Below the pieces are notes generated by a model. That model was given only the letters and a program-made list of their open reading frames with translations, was not told the DNA's origin and ran no database searches. Source: Microcaldota archaeon (GTDB lineage: Archaea > Micrarchaeota > Micrarchaeia > Micrarchaeales > Micrarchaeaceae). From it: DNA of 64,000 nt. Position numbers and translations under genes: made by a program. Below are positions 59,546-64,000 of the stretch, in pieces. Position 1 is the first letter of the stretch. Every line of letters starts with the position of its first letter. The DNA lies in assembly GCA_021797495.1 (NCBI GenBank), contig JAJZZO010000009.1:52556-116555 (forward strand), in the 5' to 3' direction.

Positions 59546-59556
59546 AAAGTGAACAC

Positions 59557-60537
59557 ATGAAGATACTTGTAACAGGTGTGAAAGGGTTTCTTGGTACAAA
59601 TGTGGCTGAGTACTACCTAAAAAATACTGATTATGATGTAGTTGGCATAGGAAACAATCTATCCAAACAAAAGGAGTATCGCGTTATTTCAGATTTAGAA
59701 AGGTTAGGGGGAGATAGGTTCGCTTACAAGCCATGCAATCTCACGAATGACGTTCGTTTAAAGAGTGTACTGGACAAAGAGAACCCAGATGTCATAATAA
59801 ATTGCGCTTCACAATCAGAGGTCAATAAAAGTTTTGAACAGCCATACGAATTCTTAAAGGCAAACTTAGAGGGCGTGTTCAACCTGCTCGAGTGGCTTAG
59901 ATATACAAACGCAGGAACGAGATTCGTACAGCTTAGCACCGAAGCGGTTTTTGGAGATGGTTTGAAATCTAAACAGAGCGAGGAAGGTGTGCTCAGCCCG
60001 CTGAATCCGTATGCCGCGAGCAAGGCGGCTTCAGAGCACTATATAAACGCGTACAATTTCTGCTTTGGGTTGAACACTGTAATAGTAAGACCTGTGAATA
60101 ATTTTGGACCTTACCAAAACCCTAACAAGCTGATTGCAAAAGCCATCATAAATTGTATAAAAAATATACCGTTTAAGATGCACGGCGAAGAGGACCCGAA
60201 CAAAAGGTTTTGGCTGTATGCGGCGGACACAGTAATGGCGATAGATTATATAATCAAGCATGGTGGTTCAGGTACATACAACCTCACTACAGAGGAAGGC
60301 TTCACAGCTGAAGAGGCTGTAAGGAAGATACTTGAAATAGCAGGAACACTAGATCTACTGTCAACTGAATATTCTGAGGTTAGGAGAAAGGACTCGGAGC
60401 ATTATCAAATGTCAGGTTCAAAGATAAAGAACCTGGGTTGGTCCCCTAAATATTCGTTTGAGGACGGAATAAAGAATACCATAGACTGGTTTAGGAATAA
60501 CGCGTTCTGGTACAACGAGCAAGAGGTGGAAATTTGA
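59557..60537 (+). CDS. NAD-dependent nucleotide-sugar epimerase/dehydratase-like protein A
   Basis: 326 residues from ATG 59557 (MKILVTGVKGFLGTN); the frame is open further upstream inside the previous gene. Extended SDR with Rossmann GVKGFLG, NCASQSEVNKSFEQP and the catalytic YAASK. The usual dehydratase STDEV motif is STEAVFG here, so the Asp/Glu acid-base pair is not intact and a 4,6-dehydratase reaction is unlikely; epimerase or reductase activity is possible. It starts 12 bp after the methyltransferase. Confidence 0.85.
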   Translation: MKILVTGVKGFLGTNVAEYYLKNTDYDVVGIGNNLSKQKEYRVISDLERLGGDRFAYKPCNLTNDVRLKSVLDKENPDVIINCASQSEVNKSFEQPYEFLKANLEGVFNLLEWLRYTNAGTRFVQLSTEAVFGDGLKSKQSEEGVLSPLNPYAASKAASEHYINAYNFCFGLNTVIVRPVNNFGPYQNPNKLIAKAIINCIKNIPFKMHGEEDPNKRFWLYAADTVMAIDYIIKHGGSGTYNLTTEEGFTAEEAVRKILEIAGTLDLLSTEYSEVRRKDSEHYQMSGSKIKNLGWSPKYSFEDGIKNTIDWFRNNAFWYNEQEVEI

Positions 60538-61490
60538 AGATACTTATCACTGGGGTAAATGGGTTTATAGCAACCAACATGGTAGAGTATTATCTCAGCA
60601 ACACGAACCACCAGGTTATTGGCCTTTCAAAGGTTACACATGCAACTTATGCAAACAAACCGCTACTTGAGCTAGCAAAAACAAATAAGAACTTCAGGTA
60701 TTTGCAGTGCGATATCACCGATATAAATAAACTATTCAGCATATTGAAAACAGAGAATCCGGATCAGATCATACATCTTGCTGCCGAAGCGGACGTCAGC
60801 CGCAGTTTTGAGTATCCGACCGACTTTTTACATACCAACGTGTATGGCACATTTAATCTATTGGAATGGGTGCGCGAGAACAAGGTTAGGATGCTGCATT
60901 TTAGCACGGATGAGGTTTTTGGAGAACCGGATCATAGAAGCAGGGAGGAAGAGCGTTTGCATCCAAAGAATCCATATTCTGCAAGTAAAGCGTCTGCCGA
61001 GGAGTTTATTCGTGCGTACAACCACGCATTTGATACCGAAGTGCAGGTAGTAAGGCCCGTCAATAATTTTGGGCCTTATCAAGGCACTAACAGGTTAATA
61101 GCAAAAACCATACTCAGATGCCTGTCAAACGAACCTTTCTATCTGTTTGCCGAAACCCAGAAACACAAACGCTGGTGGATATATACTGAGGATACATGCA
61201 GGGCTGTAGATTTCATTATAAAGAATGGAGACAAACAGGGGATATACAACATAACATCAGAGATAGAATTGGGTGTAGAGGAAACCGTCTTCAAAATTTT
61301 AGATATATTTGGGAAGAGGGATTTGTTCAAAGGTTATACTGAGGTAAGACCCAAAGATGATGAGAATTATGCCCTAGATGGTAAAAAACTTAGGGACCTT
61401 GGATGGACACCAAAATACTCGTTTGAAGAAGGTATGGAAAAAACAATAGATTGGTATACCAAAAATATGGCATGGTTTGAGAAGAGATAA
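60534..61490 (+). CDS. dTDP-glucose 4,6-dehydratase-like protein B
   Basis: 318 residues. The start is TTG at 60534, supported by a strong GAGGTGG site 5-6 bp upstream and a 4-bp overlap with the previous stop. Rossmann GVNGFIATN, HLAAEADVSRSFEYP, STDEVFGEP with both catalytic acids, and YSASK are intact, as in RmlB-type dehydratases. Paralogue of protein A; together they could make a keto-deoxy sugar for the methyltransferase. Confidence 0.87.
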   Translation: MKILITGVNGFIATNMVEYYLSNTNHQVIGLSKVTHATYANKPLLELAKTNKNFRYLQCDITDINKLFSILKTENPDQIIHLAAEADVSRSFEYPTDFLHTNVYGTFNLLEWVRENKVRMLHFSTDEVFGEPDHRSREEERLHPKNPYSASKASAEEFIRAYNHAFDTEVQVVRPVNNFGPYQGTNRLIAKTILRCLSNEPFYLFAETQKHKRWWIYTEDTCRAVDFIIKNGDKQGIYNITSEIELGVEETVFKILDIFGKRDLFKGYTEVRPKDDENYALDGKKLRDLGWTPKYSFEEGMEKTIDWYTKNMAWFEKR

Positions 61491-61841
61491 CTTTTGCTTT
61501 GTTGATGTTATGAAAGTTCTTCACTTAGTGTAGTATTCGTTTATCAGCTCCAGGACCTTGTCTAGGCTTATCCTCGCCTCGAATCACGACGCGGGGTTCC
61601 CTTTTGCTGTGTCTGCCAGCGTCTCCATCACGTAGTTCTTCATCGGCACCCTTCTACTCTGGGCTCTATACTTGTGCTCAGCACCACGTTTATCTTGCCT
61701 GGCAAGCGCGCTGCATGTCGTGGTTGCCTGCAAACACGAAGTTCCTGCCCTTGAAATAGGGGTAACTGCCGTATCTGCCATTTCTAAGCTACAGGTTCTT
61801 GGGGAAGTCCATAATGGTCTTGAATATGCTGCCATCGGGAC
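61491..61841 (-). other. Gap with a probable decayed gene fragment
   Basis: On the minus strand about 61560-61840 gives protein-like stretches in alternating frames (for example SYPYFKGRNFVFAGNHDMQR and PMKNYVMETLADTAKGNPAS) broken by stops. It looks like a frameshifted remnant just downstream of the mTERF-like gene. I could not name the family. No plus-strand gene is supported. Confidence 0.4.
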
Positions 61842-63659
61842 TCAGGCCTTCGATTTGCTCTTCAACGGTGCATCTGCGCCCTTTGTCATCTCTCCGAGCC
61901 TGAGGAGCGTCTGATAGCGTTCAACGTTTTCGGAGCTGTGTTCGATATGGAACCGCCTAAAGAACGAATCATCCCTCATTGATATTATGCTATAGAACAT
62001 GCCGATGTCCGGAACCTCCTGGCTTATGGTTGCGAGATACTTCATGCGCGGCAGGATCCTCGTATGGAACGCGTAGCTGAGAATTGGGGCTTTGCCACCG
62101 AGCACCATATCAGCCACTTCGGCGCGGCTGACCCCGAAATGCCTCTCCAGCCAATCTAGCCTCCTTTCCAAGGACTTCTCAGAATAGCTCGCGATCTGCG
62201 GAAACTTCTCCACTAGTGCGGAGAACATCGCCATGTCCACCCCCAGTGCGGCGCGCTTCCTCTCAAGATTCTCTTTCGATAGCCCGACTATGCCCGGCAG
62301 CGTCTGCACCACTCCGGCGAACACGCTAATGCTGAAGCCGAAATAGTTCCTTCCTTTCTCCAGGTTGTCCAAGGAAGGAGCCACCACGGCTGGTGATTTG
62401 ATAATCAGCTTTGTAAACTCTTCCATGCTGAGATTCAGGTATCTGCGCTTTGATTCCATGCTGTCGACAGAATAGCTGATCAACTGAGGGAATCTCAGGA
62501 TGGCTTTCACGAATTCCTCCCTACATACGCCCAGATAACCGCGGGTCTCTTCCAGGTGGGCCTCTGAGAGGCCCAGTATGTTGGGGAACCGGCTTACCAG
62601 CCCTGCAAAGTCGGGAAGCGAAAGGCCCAGATAGTTGCGCCTGTCCTCCAGATATTCCGAGGAGAAGTTCGCGGCTTGAGGGAACTTGCGGAGAATCGCG
62701 GAGAATTCCTTCCCATCCATGCCGAAGTAGGTGCGCACTGCTTCCAGTTTTTCTATCGATAAGCTGATAAAGTTGGGGCCATTCCGCAGCATGGTCGAGA
62801 ACGCGCCCTTGTCGAGCATCAGATATGCGCGCCTCCGTTCTATGGAATCTTCCGAGGCGCCGAGGCAATTCGAGCCTTTCAGCAGTACGGCGACGAACTC
62901 ATCCTTCTCCATGCCCATCGCTTGCCTCTTCTTCTCCATCGTGCCTATCGACGCGGTTGCAACGTGCTGGTCGGCGCGGAACATCTTCGCATACTCCTCT
63001 CTGCTGACACCAAGGTATGAGCGCTTTGATTCGAGGTTGTCGATGGATACGCAGACCGCTGTGGGCGTCCTGAGCGCCAACCTGACGAAGTCCTCCTTCG
63101 TGAAGCCCAGGTATGCCCTTTTAGCCTCCAGATTCTCCAGGGACAGGCCAATTATGTTCGGAAACCTGTTGATAAGCTTCACGAGACCGGCAGCGTCAAG
63201 ACCGAAGTACTCGCGCTTTGATTCGAGGTTGCTCTCGCTCACCATGACCACGCCAGGCCATCTAGATATCATCCTGCCGAGCAACTCCATACTGACACCA
63301 AGGTACTCCCTTCTCCTCTCGAAGCTCTCTGGGCCAAAGTTCAGGATGTGGGGCCATCTGTGCACCGCGCCCCTTGCCTTGATGAGAGGGACGCCCGCAT
63401 CCCTGAGATATAGTATCACTGATATTGCCGTCTTCAGGTCGGTCTTCATTCTGGCTTCTTGGATGTGCCACCCGTTCCCATAGAAAGAGGCAAGCAATTC
63501 CGGGACCGCATCGGATATCTTTGTCCCTGAGTTGGAGTTCCGCCTTGCCAGCCTCTGTCTGTCCAGCCTTTCAGCCGTGGAAATGAGTTCTGCAGTGCTG
63601 TTGCCGCTCTTGTAAGCATCAACAAGCTTCTCAGCTAGCTGCGCTATTCCGTGTTCCAT
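61842..63659 (-). CDS. mTERF-like repeat protein
   Basis: 605 residues from ATG 63659. A TATA box (63682-63689) sits exactly 23-30 bp upstream, so the in-frame ATG at 63704 is not favoured. From residue 120 to 503 there are twelve units of exactly 32 residues, plus a degenerate unit before (from 88) and one after (from about 508). The consensus is LGxSxEEFxxLIxRFPxI and SxENLExKRxY, with a proline at position 16 in ten of twelve. This is the mTERF motif, a helical repeat that wraps double-stranded DNA or RNA in mitochondrial and plastid factors. Base composition is more GC-rich than the AT-rich glycan genes before it. Confidence 0.75.
   Translation of the reverse strand: MEHGIAQLAEKLVDAYKSGNSTAELISTAERLDRQRLARRNSNSGTKISDAVPELLASFYGNGWHIQEARMKTDLKTAISVILYLRDAGVPLIKARGAVHRWPHILNFGPESFERRREYLGVSMELLGRMISRWPGVVMVSESNLESKREYFGLDAAGLVKLINRFPNIIGLSLENLEAKRAYLGFTKEDFVRLALRTPTAVCVSIDNLESKRSYLGVSREEYAKMFRADQHVATASIGTMEKKRQAMGMEKDEFVAVLLKGSNCLGASEDSIERRRAYLMLDKGAFSTMLRNGPNFISLSIEKLEAVRTYFGMDGKEFSAILRKFPQAANFSSEYLEDRRNYLGLSLPDFAGLVSRFPNILGLSEAHLEETRGYLGVCREEFVKAILRFPQLISYSVDSMESKRRYLNLSMEEFTKLIIKSPAVVAPSLDNLEKGRNYFGFSISVFAGVVQTLPGIVGLSKENLERKRAALGVDMAMFSALVEKFPQIASYSEKSLERRLDWLERHFGVSRAEVADMVLGGKAPILSYAFHTRILPRMKYLATISQEVPDIGMFYSIISMRDDSFFRRFHIEHSSENVERYQTLLRLGEMTKGADAPLKSKSKA
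61995..63395 (-). repeat. mTERF-type 96-bp coding repeats
   Basis: Twelve coding units with a strict 96-bp period plus degenerate flanking units. The DNA has diverged between units, so the repeats are old and held in register by selection. Confidence 0.7.
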
Positions 63660-63681
63660 AGGGGCGATTGTATCTACCCAA

Positions 63682-63689
63682 ATATATAT
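63682..63689 (-). promoter_or_regulatory. TATA box deciding the start of the mTERF-like gene
   Basis: ATATATAT lies 23-30 bp upstream of ATG 63659 and inside the longer reading frame that starts at 63704, arguing for the shorter protein and a leaderless mRNA. Confidence 0.6.
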
Positions 63690-63704
63690 GTGTTTCGCAC
63701 TCAT

Positions 63705-64000
63705 GTTCTGAGAGAGAATTTAGTCCTTTCCGAAGGCGAACTCTGGCCTTGCCGCTGCCAAAAAGGCTCTCCTCAGAGCGCCGGGCGTCTCAAGGCCGGG
63801 ATGAAGATGGAATTCGACAGGTGAGACAGAGCTACGGCCGGAGACTGTGAACGCTTCGTGGAGGTGTTCAAGCTGTGACGCCGCGCCCCTTTTTTGACTG
63901 GAGAAAAGGATGTTTACCAAAATATTGGAGGGGAATAGGGTTCGAATATTTACGCAGACAGGCTCAAAACCTGCCCTCGAAGAGCGTTTCCCATCGTTGC
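63705..64000. other. Right-edge region without a supported gene
   Basis: No convincing coding frame. An anticodon-arm-like hairpin (ACAGGCTCAAAACCTGC, 63958-63974) followed by CTCGAAGAG recalls a tRNA-Leu(CAA) with a variable arm. The window ends before a T arm could appear and no D arm is evident. Confidence 0.35.

Noticed and set aside
62731..63483. 250-codon plus-strand frame opposite the mTERF-like gene
   Set aside because: It is the antisense of regular 96-bp repeats, with no promoter and serine-rich shadow composition.
63920..63970. GGTTCGAAT as a tRNA T loop
   Set aside because: The flanking bases cannot form the 5-bp T stem on either strand.
63940..64000. tRNA-Leu(CAA) gene
   Set aside because: An anticodon-arm-like hairpin and possible variable arm exist, but no D arm is visible and the T arm would lie outside the window.

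Overview
The window looks like a small acidophilic archaeon of the Micrarchaeota/ARMAN type. This is an inference from gene content and signals, not from a marker gene. Many genes have an AT-rich TATA box 24-32 bp upstream of the start codon, so leaderless mRNAs appear common. The protein families are archaeal: isopentenyl phosphate kinase, a HerA-type ATPase, a fused gamma/alpha 2-oxoacid:ferredoxin oxidoreductase and archaeal ATPases with a C-terminal nuclease-like domain. The central carbon genes resemble those of Thermoplasmatales and Sulfolobales.

1-37 kb is mostly housekeeping and surface functions. It begins inside a surface beta-propeller protein (1-1218). A 2-oxoacid:ferredoxin oxidoreductase/RibA-like operon follows (1690-5223). 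A divergent block encodes a non-phosphorylative Entner-Doudoroff route: an IlvD/EDD dehydratase and gluconate dehydratase leftward, KDG aldolase and an aldehyde dehydrogenase rightward (16061-21466). Then come a MacB-like ABC exporter with a secreted partner (21976-25737), a Fic protein with a striking operator-like array (29321-30604), and a three-subunit molybdenum hydroxylase with CoxG (30660-34616). The last probably oxidises an aldehyde such as glyceraldehyde.

34.7-51.1 kb is a defence/toxin-antitoxin island. After one nucleotidyltransferase pair and two glycosyltransferases come nine successive cassettes: two RelBE-like TA pairs, four AAA ATPases with nuclease-like tails, two AbiEi/AbiEii pairs, and one GHKL-ATPase/STAS-like pair. 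The cassettes are separated by nine truncated, same-orientation copies of the 3' end of one gene. The intact version of that gene is the large membrane glycosyltransferase-like gene at 51100-53358. I regard this as the most unusual structure in the window: a 3'-end-anchored cassette array with no recombinase in sight.

53.4-61.5 kb is an AT-rich glycosylation locus. It has three tandem GT4-like genes sharing near-identical GC-rich 3' modules, two GT2-like genes (the second broken at a G6 tract), a sugar C-methyltransferase-like gene and two nucleotide-sugar dehydratase/epimerase paralogues.

61.8-63.7 kb encodes a protein with twelve exactly 32-residue repeats of mTERF type, a family best known from mitochondria and chloroplasts. 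No rRNA, CRISPR array or convincing complete tRNA was seen.
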